NCBI GenBank assembly: GCA_018401385.1
Contig: JAGYKZ010000008.1
Span: 1-47,376 of the forward strand
From: Roseicyclus sp.
Lineage (GTDB): Bacteria; Pseudomonadota; Alphaproteobacteria; Rhodobacterales; Rhodobacteraceae
Reading direction: 5' to 3'
Length of the DNA: 47,376 nucleotides
Shown here: piece after piece, positions 8,067 to 16,902 of the stretch
How positions within the stretch are numbered: the stretch's first letter is position 1
How the letters are laid out: every line of letters begins with the position of its first letter
Notes under the pieces: generated by a model
The model's input: only the letters and a program-made list of their open reading frames with translations
Databases searched by the model: none
Told to the model about the DNA's origin: nothing
Translations under genes and position numbers: made by a program

Positions 8067-9131
8067 ATGACAGACGCATTCATCGCCGCATTTGCAGGGT
8101 CACCTTGGCCAGTTTACTTTGGCCTTTACCTTTTGGTGGGGTGGGTTCTGATCCGCCCCACTGGCCCGACCATGGGCCAATTGGCCTCGATCATGGGATG
8201 GCCGATTGAGATGACACAGCGCCTCGCTGGCGCGACTGGTCTGCCCTATCTCTTTCTTCTGCCCAATATGTTGATCTTTGGCCTGTTCACCTTTGCGCCC
8301 ATGTTCATCAATTTAGGCTTTGCGGTGACCTCAGGCCAATCCATCCTGTTTGACGAGCGCGCCTTTGCTGGACTGGACAATTTGCGCCGCCTCACGGCGG
8401 AGACGCAGATTGACACGGGTGCGCCGAATTTGGAGGATGATAAGTTTTTTGCAGCTGTCTATGACACAGCAATTTTCGTGATTTTCCAAGTGCCGATCAT
8501 GATCTTCGTGGCCTTGATGTCTGCGCTCGCATTGAACCGGAACATCATCGCGCGCGGATTTTGGCGCGCCGTGTTTTTCTATCCCGTTATGTTGTCGCCC
8601 GTTGTGGTGGGGTTTTTGTGGAGCTTGATCTTGAAGCGCCAAGGCGTATTGAGCCAGACGCTGATGGGCTGGGGATGGATTGATGCGCCGATCCAATGGT
8701 TGACCGATCCCGCATGGACGATGTTTTGGTCGGTCTTTGTCTACACTTGGGCGCATCTTGGGTTCTATATGCTGATCCTGCTTGCAGGGCTTCAGGCGAT
8801 CCCGCGCGATGTTTACGAGGCCGCTGAAATGGATGGCACATCGGCCTTCCGCCAATTGACCCGCGTCACCATTCCGCTGCTTGCACCGACCTTGTTGGTG
8901 GTCACGGTTCTGTCGCTGATCAAAGCCTTTCAGGCCTTTGAGGAACTCTATGCCATGTCGGTGCGGTGGTCTTCGCTTGTGGCCTATATTTTTGAAACAT
9001 CCGGTTTGCGGGGTCAGGCCACGGCCAATGGTTTGGGGGTTGCTGCGATGGCCTCGTTGATTGTGGCTGCGGTTTTGATCGTCTTGTCTCTGGTGCAGGT
9101 TTGGCTGTCATCACGGGGGGCGCGGCAATGA
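8067..9131 (+). CDS. Sugar ABC transporter permease (MalF-like)
   Basis: A 354-residue inner-membrane permease of the CUT1 carbohydrate class. An extra N-terminal hydrophobic segment (about residues 14-32) precedes the usual six helices. The cytoplasmic EAA loop reads YEAAEMDGTSAFRQLTRVTIPLLAP, where the ATPase docks. It starts 23 bp after the binding-protein gene and overlaps the next permease by 4 bp, so it is the first membrane subunit of the same importer. The N-terminal extension makes it longer than the roughly 300 residues usual for the class. Confidence 0.88.
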   Translation: MTDAFIAAFAGSPWPVYFGLYLLVGWVLIRPTGPTMGQLASIMGWPIEMTQRLAGATGLPYLFLLPNMLIFGLFTFAPMFINLGFAVTSGQSILFDERAFAGLDNLRRLTAETQIDTGAPNLEDDKFFAAVYDTAIFVIFQVPIMIFVALMSALALNRNIIARGFWRAVFFYPVMLSPVVVGFLWSLILKRQGVLSQTLMGWGWIDAPIQWLTDPAWTMFWSVFVYTWAHLGFYMLILLAGLQAIPRDVYEAAEMDGTSAFRQLTRVTIPLLAPTLLVVTVLSLIKAFQAFEELYAMSVRWSSLVAYIFETSGLRGQATANGLGVAAMASLIVAAVLIVLSLVQVWLSSRGARQ

Positions 9132-10564
9132 GCGGCACAATCGCATTCCTGACCCGCAAGGCGGGCGGTCAACGCGCGAATTGGTTGGATTATCTGACTT
9201 ATGCTTATTTGCTGCTCGGCGTTGTCGTGATCCTTGTTCCAGTCCTGTGGTTGGGGCTGAATTCGCTGAAATCCTCGGCCCAGTTGGAGCGCCAAGACCT
9301 ATCTCTTTTGCCTGCGCGATATGAGCAGGTGGCGCGGGCCACCGTGACAGGGCCAGAGGGCAAGCGCATTTTCTATATCAGCGATCTGCCTTATTGGGTG
9401 TTGGATTGGTCTGATCTGCCCGATGCGCAAAAGGCGGGTTATGATCTGTCCGCTTTCCTTGGCCGTTATCAAGGTGACGCGCTTTATGCCTTGCGCGCGC
9501 ATTTGGGCCTATTGCCTGAGATGACGCGTGACTTGGTTGCGCGCGAAAATCTGCCTGAATGGATTTTGCGCTATGTATCCATGTCGGCTCAGGCCCGTGG
9601 TGAATACGATGTGGCGGCCATTATCGCGCGGCTTACCCCCGAGGATCAGCGGCTTTTGTCAGAATTTCTATCGCTTGATCCATATGAGCCATCGGCCATT
9701 TCCGTTCAGATTTTGGCCCGCGCGCCTGATCCCGTGACGGGTGTCGAGACACTTTTTGGCGTGTCGCGCATCAACCCCACGCGCGACACCACGCCTGCGC
9801 GATATGTCGATAACCGCAGCGCGGAGGTGGTGCAGCTTGCCACCGCCAGCATCCGCACCGCGCGTAGCTTTGCCCCCAGTTGGGAGAATTACACCGATCC
9901 CCTTTTGGGGCGCGCCTTTGGCGTGAATGTGAATTTCGCAACCTGTTTCACAAATTCGGTTTTGGTCACGGCCATTGCCACCGCACTGACCTTGTTGATC
10001 AATTCGATGGCGGCCTTTGCGCTTGCGAAATACAAATTCCGTGGCCAAGTTCTGTTCTTCGTGATCATCCTGGCCACGCTGATGGTGCCGCCCACAATCA
10101 CGCTTGTGGGCTTGTTCAAGGCGATCAATGCCACGGGCCTGTCAGGGTCAATTTGGGGCGTGATCATTCCAGGGGCGGCCACCCCGACAGGCGTGTTCTT
10201 GCTGCGCCAATATATGTTGTCGATCCCCGATGAGTTGATCGAGGCCGCACGTATGGATGCGGCCAGCGAATGGAAGGTCTATTGGCGTATCGTTTTGCCC
10301 TTGGCCTTGCCCGCGATTGCCGCTTTGGCGATCTTGTCGGTGATTTGGCGTTGGAATGACCTGATCTTGCCGATGGTGGCGATTGCGACCACCAAGGAGG
10401 CCTATACCATCCAACTGTGCCTGCTTGAATTCCGCGGCGAGCATATCAGCCAAGAGCATTTCCGCCTCGCCATGACCATGGTCAGCCTTGTGCCTGCGAC
10501 CTTGGTTTTTGTCTTCTTGCAGAAATACATTACCACGGGCATTGCCAACACGGGATTGAAATAG
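9128..10564 (+). CDS. Sugar ABC transporter permease (MalG-like) with very long periplasmic loop
   Basis: A 478-residue CUT1 permease. After the first membrane helix (about residues 20-45) comes a hydrophilic region of about 210 residues before the next helices start near residue 265. The remaining core is a normal MalG-type permease with EAA loop EAARMDAASEWKVYWRIVLP. MalG-type proteins usually have about 280-300 residues, so the loop is a large insertion. E. coli MalF carries a comparable periplasmic domain that contacts the binding protein, but here it is in the second subunit. The ATG at 9128 overlaps the previous stop (ATGA); an in-frame start at 9101 has no such support. It overlaps the ATPase gene by one base. 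Confidence 0.87.
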   Translation: MSGTIAFLTRKAGGQRANWLDYLTYAYLLLGVVVILVPVLWLGLNSLKSSAQLERQDLSLLPARYEQVARATVTGPEGKRIFYISDLPYWVLDWSDLPDAQKAGYDLSAFLGRYQGDALYALRAHLGLLPEMTRDLVARENLPEWILRYVSMSAQARGEYDVAAIIARLTPEDQRLLSEFLSLDPYEPSAISVQILARAPDPVTGVETLFGVSRINPTRDTTPARYVDNRSAEVVQLATASIRTARSFAPSWENYTDPLLGRAFGVNVNFATCFTNSVLVTAIATALTLLINSMAAFALAKYKFRGQVLFFVIILATLMVPPTITLVGLFKAINATGLSGSIWGVIIPGAATPTGVFLLRQYMLSIPDELIEAARMDAASEWKVYWRIVLPLALPAIAALAILSVIWRWNDLILPMVAIATTKEAYTIQLCLLEFRGEHISQEHFRLAMTMVSLVPATLVFVFLQKYITTGIANTGLK

Positions 10565-11625
10565 TGAGTGACCTACAGCTGAAATCAGTGATCAAGCGCT
10601 ATGGCTCGGTCGAAGTGATCCATGGCATTGATCTGGAGATCAAGTCAGGCGAGTTTTGCGTTTTTGTTGGTCCGTCTGGCTGCGGAAAATCCACGCTGTT
10701 GCGGATGATTTCTGGGCTTGAGGGGATCACGGGCGGGAATGTTGTGATTGATGGCGCAGTGGTCAACCATGTGCCTGCCGCGCAGCGGCAATTGGCGATG
10801 GTGTTTCAATCCTATGCGCTTTACCCGCATATGTCAGTGCGCGGGAACCTGTCCTTTGGCCTTGAGAACCTGAAAATGCCAAAGGCAGAAATTTCCCGCC
10901 GTGTGGAGGAAGCCGCGCGTATGCTGCGCATCGAGGATTACCTCAACCGCCGTCCCGGGCAACTGTCAGGTGGACAGCGTCAGCGGGTCGCCATTGGCCG
11001 CGCCGTGGTGCGGGAGCCAAAGATTTTCCTTTTTGATGAGCCGCTCTCCAATCTTGATGCTGAGTTGCGCGTGACCATGCGCCGCGAGATCGGCAATCTG
11101 CATCGTCGCCTTGGCAATACGATGATCTATGTGACCCATGATCAGGTCGAAGCGATGACCATGGCCGATAAAATCGCAGTGCTGCGCGATGGCACGCTTG
11201 AGCAATTCGGAACTCCGCTGGAGCTGTTCAACAACCCCGATAACCGCTTTGTCGCGGGTTTTATCGGGTCCCCTGCAATGAATTTCCTGAAGGGGGAGAT
11301 CGCCGAAGGGGGCGTTGCCTTGGCCGCAGGCGGCCATGTCGCGCTTGGCCCGCGCAGCGGTGCGGGGCAGGGGGATGCGGTCGAGCTTGGCATCCGCCCA
11401 CGCGACATCACCATCACCAAAACGGGTGGTTTGCAGGGTGATGTCACCGAAGTCGAACAATTGGGCAGCGAAAGCTATATCTTTGTCATGCTGCATTCGG
11501 GGGAACCATTGGTGATCCACCAATCGGGCCAGACCGACATTGCCATTGGTCAAACTGTGGGGGTTCATCTTGCTCCTGAGGCCGTCCATATCTTCCGCGC
11601 CGATACAGGGCGTGTGTGTCGGTGA
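10564..11625 (+). CDS. Sugar ABC transporter ATP-binding protein (UgpC/MalK type)
   Basis: A 353-residue ATPase with every motif in order: Walker A GPSGCGKST (about residues 36-44), Q-loop MVFQSYALYP, signature LSGGQRQRVAIGRA, Walker B IFLFDEPLSNLD and H-loop YVTHDQVEA. The C-terminal 120 residues form the OB/TOBE regulatory domain of MalK-type subunits. The GTG start lies on the last base of the upstream stop codon, so translation is coupled to the permease. It energises the importer encoded just upstream. Confidence 0.9.
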   Translation: MSDLQLKSVIKRYGSVEVIHGIDLEIKSGEFCVFVGPSGCGKSTLLRMISGLEGITGGNVVIDGAVVNHVPAAQRQLAMVFQSYALYPHMSVRGNLSFGLENLKMPKAEISRRVEEAARMLRIEDYLNRRPGQLSGGQRQRVAIGRAVVREPKIFLFDEPLSNLDAELRVTMRREIGNLHRRLGNTMIYVTHDQVEAMTMADKIAVLRDGTLEQFGTPLELFNNPDNRFVAGFIGSPAMNFLKGEIAEGGVALAAGGHVALGPRSGAGQGDAVELGIRPRDITITKTGGLQGDVTEVEQLGSESYIFVMLHSGEPLVIHQSGQTDIAIGQTVGVHLAPEAVHIFRADTGRVCR

Positions 11626-12635
11626 TCCCGCGCCAGACTGCCATTCTGTCTGGCCTACAGCGCATCGGGCCAGGTTTGTTGATGGCGCTTTTGGTGGCGA
11701 TGGCCGCGCAATTCCTGTCGGATCATTATGGCGCGCCTGTGATGCTGATGGCGATCCTGCTGAGCATCCCGTTCCATTTCCTGTCCCAAGATCCGCGCAT
11801 GGCCGAAGGTATCCATTTTGCAGGCCGCACGGTCTTGCGTGTTGGGGTGGCCCTGTTGGGCGTGCGGATCAGCGCGCAATTGTTGGAAGGCATCGGCATG
11901 GCCGAGGCGGTGATGCTGGCCATGGCGGTTGTGACCACGATCGGCGCAGGCATCTGGCTTGCGCCGCGCTTTGGAAAATCGGGATATTTCGGGTTTCTGG
12001 CAGGCGGGTCCGTGGCGATTTGCGGTGCCTCTGCCGCGCTTGCGATCTCGGCCTTATTGCCGAAACGTCATGTGGCCGAGGATGACGTGACCTTCACCGT
12101 GGTTGGGGTGACCGTCTTATCCAGCCTTGCGATGATTTTGTATCCCATGATCGCCACCTCCCTTGGTCTGTCCACCCATGCGGCGGGGATATTCTTGGGT
12201 GGCACCATCCATGATGTGGCCCAAGTTGTGGGTGCAGGCTATTCCATGTCGGACGAAACGGGGGATTTATCGACCCTCGTGAAACTGTTTCGTGTGATGA
12301 TGTTGGCTCCGGTGATCTTGGTGGCCACATTGATCCTGCGCAAAGCCCATCTTGACGCGGGTGATGGGGGGAAGGCTCCGCCGCTTGTTCCTGCTTTTGT
12401 TGCAGGGTTCATCGCCCTTGCGGTGCTTGGCACCTTGGATTTGGTGCCTGCCGCGATCACGGATGGGGTCAATCTGGTCTCGCGCGCCTGTCTGGTCGTG
12501 GCGGTGGCTGCGGTTGGCATGAAAACCTCACTTCAGGCTTTTGCCGCGGTGGGGCGCAATGCCTTGGCCCTATTGATCGCTTTGACCCTGCTGATTGCCT
12601 GTTTGGTTGGGGTTGGCCTTCTGATCCTGTCCTAA
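11616..12635 (+). CDS. YeiH-family (putative sulfate/sulfite exporter) membrane protein
   Basis: A 339-residue polytopic membrane protein of the YeiH/UPF0324 family. It has about ten hydrophobic segments and the family signatures GVALLGVRIS, GGSVAICGASAALAIS and GTIHDVAQVVGAG. GTG at 11616 overlaps the ATPase gene by 10 bp; a second GTG at 11622 is an alternative. The family is annotated as putative sulfate exporters. Overlap with a sulfonate-cleaving operon suggests it removes the sulfite released by the monooxygenase (inference). The spacing makes it the last gene of this operon. Confidence 0.88.
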   Translation: MSVIPRQTAILSGLQRIGPGLLMALLVAMAAQFLSDHYGAPVMLMAILLSIPFHFLSQDPRMAEGIHFAGRTVLRVGVALLGVRISAQLLEGIGMAEAVMLAMAVVTTIGAGIWLAPRFGKSGYFGFLAGGSVAICGASAALAISALLPKRHVAEDDVTFTVVGVTVLSSLAMILYPMIATSLGLSTHAAGIFLGGTIHDVAQVVGAGYSMSDETGDLSTLVKLFRVMMLAPVILVATLILRKAHLDAGDGGKAPPLVPAFVAGFIALAVLGTLDLVPAAITDGVNLVSRACLVVAVAAVGMKTSLQAFAAVGRNALALLIALTLLIACLVGVGLLILS

Positions 12636-12715
12636 CCGCCGATTTCATCACATTCCTGCCCGAATTTGAATGTATGAGCGTGATACTCTGCGTTTGGACC
12701 AAAAGGGGTAGGATT

Positions 12716-12943
12716 GTGCAAATCACCAAAGTCATCAAAGTCGGCTCATCTTCGGGCATTGTGTTGACCAAGGACGTGCTGACATTGTTGGGGATCGAGC
12801 GCGGTGCGCAGGTATTCTTGACCGCCGCACCTGACAACGCGATCCGGATTTCCCCTTATGATCCAGAAACCGCGGAGGCCTTTGAGGAGGCCGAGCGGAT
12901 CATGACCGAAGACCGCGATATGCTAAAGGCGCTGTCAGGCTAA
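12716..12943 (+). CDS. AbrB/MazE-family antitoxin
   Basis: A 75-residue protein with an AbrB-type swapped-hairpin DNA-binding domain (ITKVIKVGSSSGIVLTKDVL, then GIERGAQVFLTAA) and an acidic C-terminal tail that probably wraps the toxin. I place the start at GTG 12716, just after AGGGGTAGGA; an ATG 42 bp upstream lacks a site and would add residues unlike the family. The stop overlaps the ATG of the Doc-type gene (TAATG), as in many toxin-antitoxin operons. It probably represses its own promoter. Confidence 0.8.
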   Translation: MQITKVIKVGSSSGIVLTKDVLTLLGIERGAQVFLTAAPDNAIRISPYDPETAEAFEEAERIMTEDRDMLKALSG

Positions 12944-13341
12944 TGGCGTGGCGGTTCCTCAACGAAACGCTAGTCTATATGATCCATGACCAGCAACTGG
13001 CCCGTTTCGGGGGCGATGGTGGCATTCGCAACGAGGGATTGGTGACGCGCGCGCTGGCTGAACCTGGGCTACGGGTTGCTTCTGGTGGGCGCTATGACGC
13101 GGCCGATTTTGCGGGATGCTATCTGTATTGGATCGCCCGCTCACTCGGCTTTCGAGATGGGAAATCGCGCACGGCTTGGATTTGCGCGCGATTATTCCTA
13201 CGCCTCAACGGGTATGATCTTCAGGTCACGCCGATTGCCGCATATCGACTCTTGCGGGAGGTGGAACTGGGCGACCACGCAGAGGTGGATGTGGTTGCAT
13301 GGTTGCGCGCCCGAATCCATGCACTGCCAAGCCCTGCTTGA
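12943..13341 (+). CDS. doc: Doc (death-on-curing) family toxin with degenerate Fic motif
   Basis: A 132-residue Fic/Doc-fold protein. Doc phosphorylates EF-Tu through an HPFxDGNKR motif. Here that stretch reads LGFRDGKSRTA (residues 68-78): the catalytic His is Leu68 (codon CTC at 13144) and the Asn/Lys of GNKR are changed to Lys/Ser. The flanks (AGCYLYWIARS, TAWICARLFLRLNGY) are otherwise well conserved. The product is probably inactive as it reads. A CAC triplet is present one base out of frame at 13142, so compensating small indels (real or sequencing) could explain the change. It is coupled to the AbrB antitoxin gene. Confidence 0.8.
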   Translation: MAWRFLNETLVYMIHDQQLARFGGDGGIRNEGLVTRALAEPGLRVASGGRYDAADFAGCYLYWIARSLGFRDGKSRTAWICARLFLRLNGYDLQVTPIAAYRLLREVELGDHAEVDVVAWLRARIHALPSPA

Positions 13342-13602
13342 TTGGTATATTCGTAATTATTTGGGCGGTGCGATTGTGACAAAATTTGCACCAGCGCTGT
13401 ATTTCTGCCCTGATTGTTTCATAAAGCGCCCGATAAATTCATAAATTATGTTTTATTATCAACAATTTGTCTGAAAAATCCCTAAAATGCAAAATTTTTT
13501 AATTGTGGCGTCTTTTTCAACATTCCTGTCCCATCTTGGCCCAAATCCACCGCTAAACCTTTTGTCATCAACAGAAAACCTTCCGAAAAAGGACAAAGAA
13601 CG

Positions 13603-13962
13603 ATGGCAAAAACGGATATCTCAAAATTGAGCGAAATCGCGGGCTTTATTGGTGCCTGCCTTGTCGACAGTGAAACAGGCATGATGCTGTCTGCTGTGGG
13701 TGGTGGCGCGAAATTTGATCTGGAGGCCGCTGGGGCCGCGAACACCGAAGTGGTGCGCGCGAAGCTGGCTGCGATGAAACAGATCGGCCTCAATGATCAG
13801 ATCGAAGATATGCTGATCACCTTGGGCACCCAGTATCACTTGATCCGCCCCCTGACCAACACACCGACCGTGTTTATTTATGTCGCTTTGGATAAGAAGA
13901 GCGCCAACCTTGGTATGGCACGGATCAATGTAAAATCCGTTGAAGCCGAATTGGAAATGTAA
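13603..13962 (+). CDS. Roadblock/LC7 domain protein
   Basis: A 119-residue protein that fits the Roadblock/LC7 fold along its whole length: IGACLVDSETGMMLSA in the first strands, DLEAAGAANTEVVRAKL in the long helix, LITLGTQYHLIRPL and a final KKSANLGMARINVKSVEAEL. Roadblock proteins such as MglB act as GTPase partners or activating proteins and often form dimers. It is followed 66 bp later by the dynamin-like genes and is preceded by an AT-rich promoter region (13420-13510) and a GGAC ribosome binding region. Inference: it regulates one or more of the GTPases of this cluster. Confidence 0.75.
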   Translation: MAKTDISKLSEIAGFIGACLVDSETGMMLSAVGGGAKFDLEAAGAANTEVVRAKLAAMKQIGLNDQIEDMLITLGTQYHLIRPLTNTPTVFIYVALDKKSANLGMARINVKSVEAELEM

Positions 13963-14028
13963 GCGGCGCGGGCGGCGCATCGTGCCCATGCGCCGCCTTC
14001 GTCCCTATCGAGACGCAAAACAAGGTGC

Positions 14029-15948
14029 ATGATGGAGCGCGCAGAACACACCGTTACTGACAAACACGCCTTTCAGGCGTTGCAGGCCCAATGGGATTTG
14101 ATCAGCCAGTTTGAGGCGGTGTTCAAATCCATCCTTGAGCCTGATGTGGATTTCGTGCGCGACAGCATTGACCGTTGTTTGGAAAAAATCGCGGCATTTG
14201 AACCCAATGTCAGCGTGATCGGCCAGGTGAAGGCCGGGAAATCAACTCTGCTCAATGCGATGTTGGGCAAGCCCAATTTCTTGCCCGTGGATGTGAACCC
14301 GTGGACATCCGTGATCACGGGCCTGCATTTCAACAGCCGCCGTCCGCCACGGACCCGCGCGCTGTTTCGGTTTTTGACCAATACGAGTGGGACCGCTTGA
14401 TCGGAGACAGGCGGAAAATTAGTGAAATGGCCAATCGTGCGGGGTTTTCCCAAGAGGCTGAGGAAGTGCGCCGCCAAAGTGCTTGAAATGCGCGCCACGA
14501 CCGAAGCGCGCGGCTGGGGGCGGATTTGAAGCTTGCTGGGTCAGCCATGCTTTGGTGGAATTCGATCAGAACTTGATCAACAGCTATATCTGCTACGGTG
14601 ATCCTGATGACCTTGCGCCACGGGGGCAGGACGGTTTTATGCTGATTTTGACCAAATCAGCCGGATCTCTACATCGACAATCCTAATTTCCGAACAACCT
14701 CTGTTTCCTGAGACACGCCAGGTGTCAATGATATTATTCATGATGCGCGAGCAGACCACGCTGAACGCCATCAGCGAGAGCCGCGCTTGTATCGTTGTCT
14801 TGTCTGCGCATCAGGCGTTAAGCACGATGGATATGGCGCTGTTGTGATCATCTGCGCGATTTGATGCGCGCGAGGTGGTGATCTTTGTCAACCGTATGGA
14901 TGAACTGGCCGATCCGGCTGCCGAGGAGGCGAAGCTGCGACGAGTATCACCAAACACTCGAACGTTTTGGGCTTCTGGCGCAGGGGTCGAAATTTTGTTT
15001 GGCTCTGGTTATTGGGCGCAATGGCACAAAGCGCAACACCACAGGAGATGGCACCTGCCAGTCTCAAGGCATTGCATCACCGCCGCGGCGCATCATATGC
15101 CAATGGCAAGCCCCGAAGATATACGCAGCGCCGCAACCGAGGCCAGCGGCTTGCATCATTTGCTGCGCGCGGTTGCGACCCGTATCGCCGATGGCCCAGG
15201 CGCGCGGATGGTGGATGGAGCTGCGCGCCGAGGCGCGCAATATTGTCTCGATGATGGAGACGGTGCAAACGATTGCAGGGGAGAGTGGCAAGACCATGAT
15301 GCCGCTGGCAACAAGCAGCGGCCGTTTCTGACCGCGGAGACGGGCACTGTCGCGCCATCAAAAATTTGGCAGCAGACACGAAGACCTCGAAAACCGTTTG
15401 CGCCGCGCGCAGGAGGCCTTTGTCGAAAGCACTGTCCGCGTTAATTGCCCATGTGGCCGCCTATGGCGAAAATGAAACGCAGCATATTTGAGAGCCTGCG
15501 GATGTCGATGCGCTCGGCCTATCTTCGGCGTGCAAAGCCTTGACCGCAAGGGGCGCAAGCCTTGCTCGAAGAAGCGGCTGCGGCGGTTCAAGATGTCATG
15601 GATGTCGATCTGGCGGTGGTGGGCGTTGATCTGCCTGATGAGCAGATGTTTTATCCCATCATCCGACCGCCCTCCAGCCTGTCGGCCACGCTTTCCTCGA
15701 TTTGAACCGGGCTTGGTAAGGCGGTTCTGGAAATTTGGGGCAGAGCGCGCGGCTGCGCAAAAAATATGCAGATGTGATTTGGCGGGAAACGGATCCGCTG
15801 ATCGCGCAGCTTCTGGAGCAGCATTTTGATCCGCGTTCGCGCGAAGTTTTGGAGGTGATTGAAGATTACCCGATGATCGTACGCGCATGTCCATGCGATT
15901 CTGGATCAAAAACAGGCACCATCTAAACGGGCGAGGGATGTCGTATGA
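14029..15948 (+). pseudogene. Dynamin-like GTPase, first copy, frame-disrupted
   Basis: The first 115 residues are open and contain a P-loop GQVKAGKST (residues 65-73) and the PVDVNPWTSVIT G2 region. The frame breaks near 14370, and the rest of the protein is recoverable only by switching among all three frames: DTPGVND (G3, 14712-14732), VVLSAHQAL, NRMDEL (G4, from 14890), ASGLHHLLRAVATRIADG, and a C-terminal helical half with KKYADVIWRETDPLIAQLLEQ. Each piece aligns by eye, in order, with the intact dynamin-like gene at 16903. The original gene ended at the TGA at 15946, overlapping the next ATG. Residues are well kept despite many small indels, so inactivation is either very recent or a sequencing artefact. 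Confidence 0.8.
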
Positions 15949-16890
15949 CACAGATGAAACGCAAACCGCGTGTGTTGGTGGGCGAATTCAGCGCGGAAAA
16001 CGCAGCTGATCAACGGTTTGCTTGGGTTTTGAATGTGTTGCCATCCACCGTCACATCCACGGGCTTTGCCCCCCAGTGTGGATCAGCGCGGATCATGCTA
16101 AGATCGCAGGGTCGGCTTCTGATGGCACAAGCCAGCGCTGCGCGATCTGCGCGATGTTGCGGTGGAGGGCACATTGTGCTGCGAGATGCAGATGCAAGCG
16201 CCAGATTTTGGATTATGTCGACCTGATCGACACGCCTGGGAATTCGATCCCAATATTGATGCCACCATGGATGCGAATGTTGGATTGCGCGGATATGGTG
16301 ATCTGCGCAGCAATGTGCAAGCATGGCGTCAACTAAAGGCCGTTTACAGGGCCATGCCGGCGCGCCTGCGCCGCAATGCCACCTTGGTGGTGACCCATGT
16401 GACCGTTTGCATGACACCCAATCCGCGGACCGTTTGATGCGCCGTGTGCTGCGCGAGTCTGATCCGTTTTTCGAGCATCATATCCTCGCGTCACTGTTGG
16501 TTGAGGCGGATTTGGATTTTGTGGTAAATCATGTCGTGACGCTGTCAGGGCAGGTGGCTTGCACGGGCACCGATTTGTTAAGCGCGAAGCCGATGCAGAC
16601 GCCAACCAGCCAAGATGCCTTCTGCCCTGCCCCCGCGGCGCGTGGCGCGGCATATTCGTGTGGGATCGTCCCCAAGCGCAGAACCCGCAGCGCAGAATGT
16701 CGTGCCCCTGTTTGATGGGGCCAGCGCCAAAAGCCGTGCCGAGGCGATTTGGGCCGATTTGGTCAAGAATGCACCCCCAAACTCACCCGAAGAATGGCAA
16801 GCGATGATGGCTGAATTCATGCGCGCGGTGGATGGTGAATTGCAGCCTGCTGCCGCAACCGCCGCAGAGCGTCATTTCGGCGCGAAGTAG
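15945..16890 (+). pseudogene. Partner GTPase, first copy, frame-disrupted
   Basis: The start overlaps the upstream stop (ATGA). Frame-switching recovers a small GTPase of about 310 residues. The P-loop GEFSAGKTQLING needs one G and one A restored in homopolymer runs at about 15993-16000. DLIDTPGNS (G3) lies at about 16220-16240, LDCADMVI plus a QAWRQ segment near 16290-16340, TLVVTHADRL (G4) near 16380-16430, and an open C-terminal stretch runs to the stop at 16890. The middle part matches the intact protein at 19004 (SADLVIW, QAWRLSE, SRADKL), so the two are paralogous partners. The C-termini differ. As with its neighbour, genuine decay and low-quality sequence are both possible. Confidence 0.72.
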
Positions 16891-16902
16891 AGGGTTGCTG
16901 AG

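Noticed and set aside
9101-9127. Earlier start for the MalG-type permease
   Set aside because: ATG 9128 overlaps the previous stop in the usual ATGA arrangement and gives a normal N-terminus.
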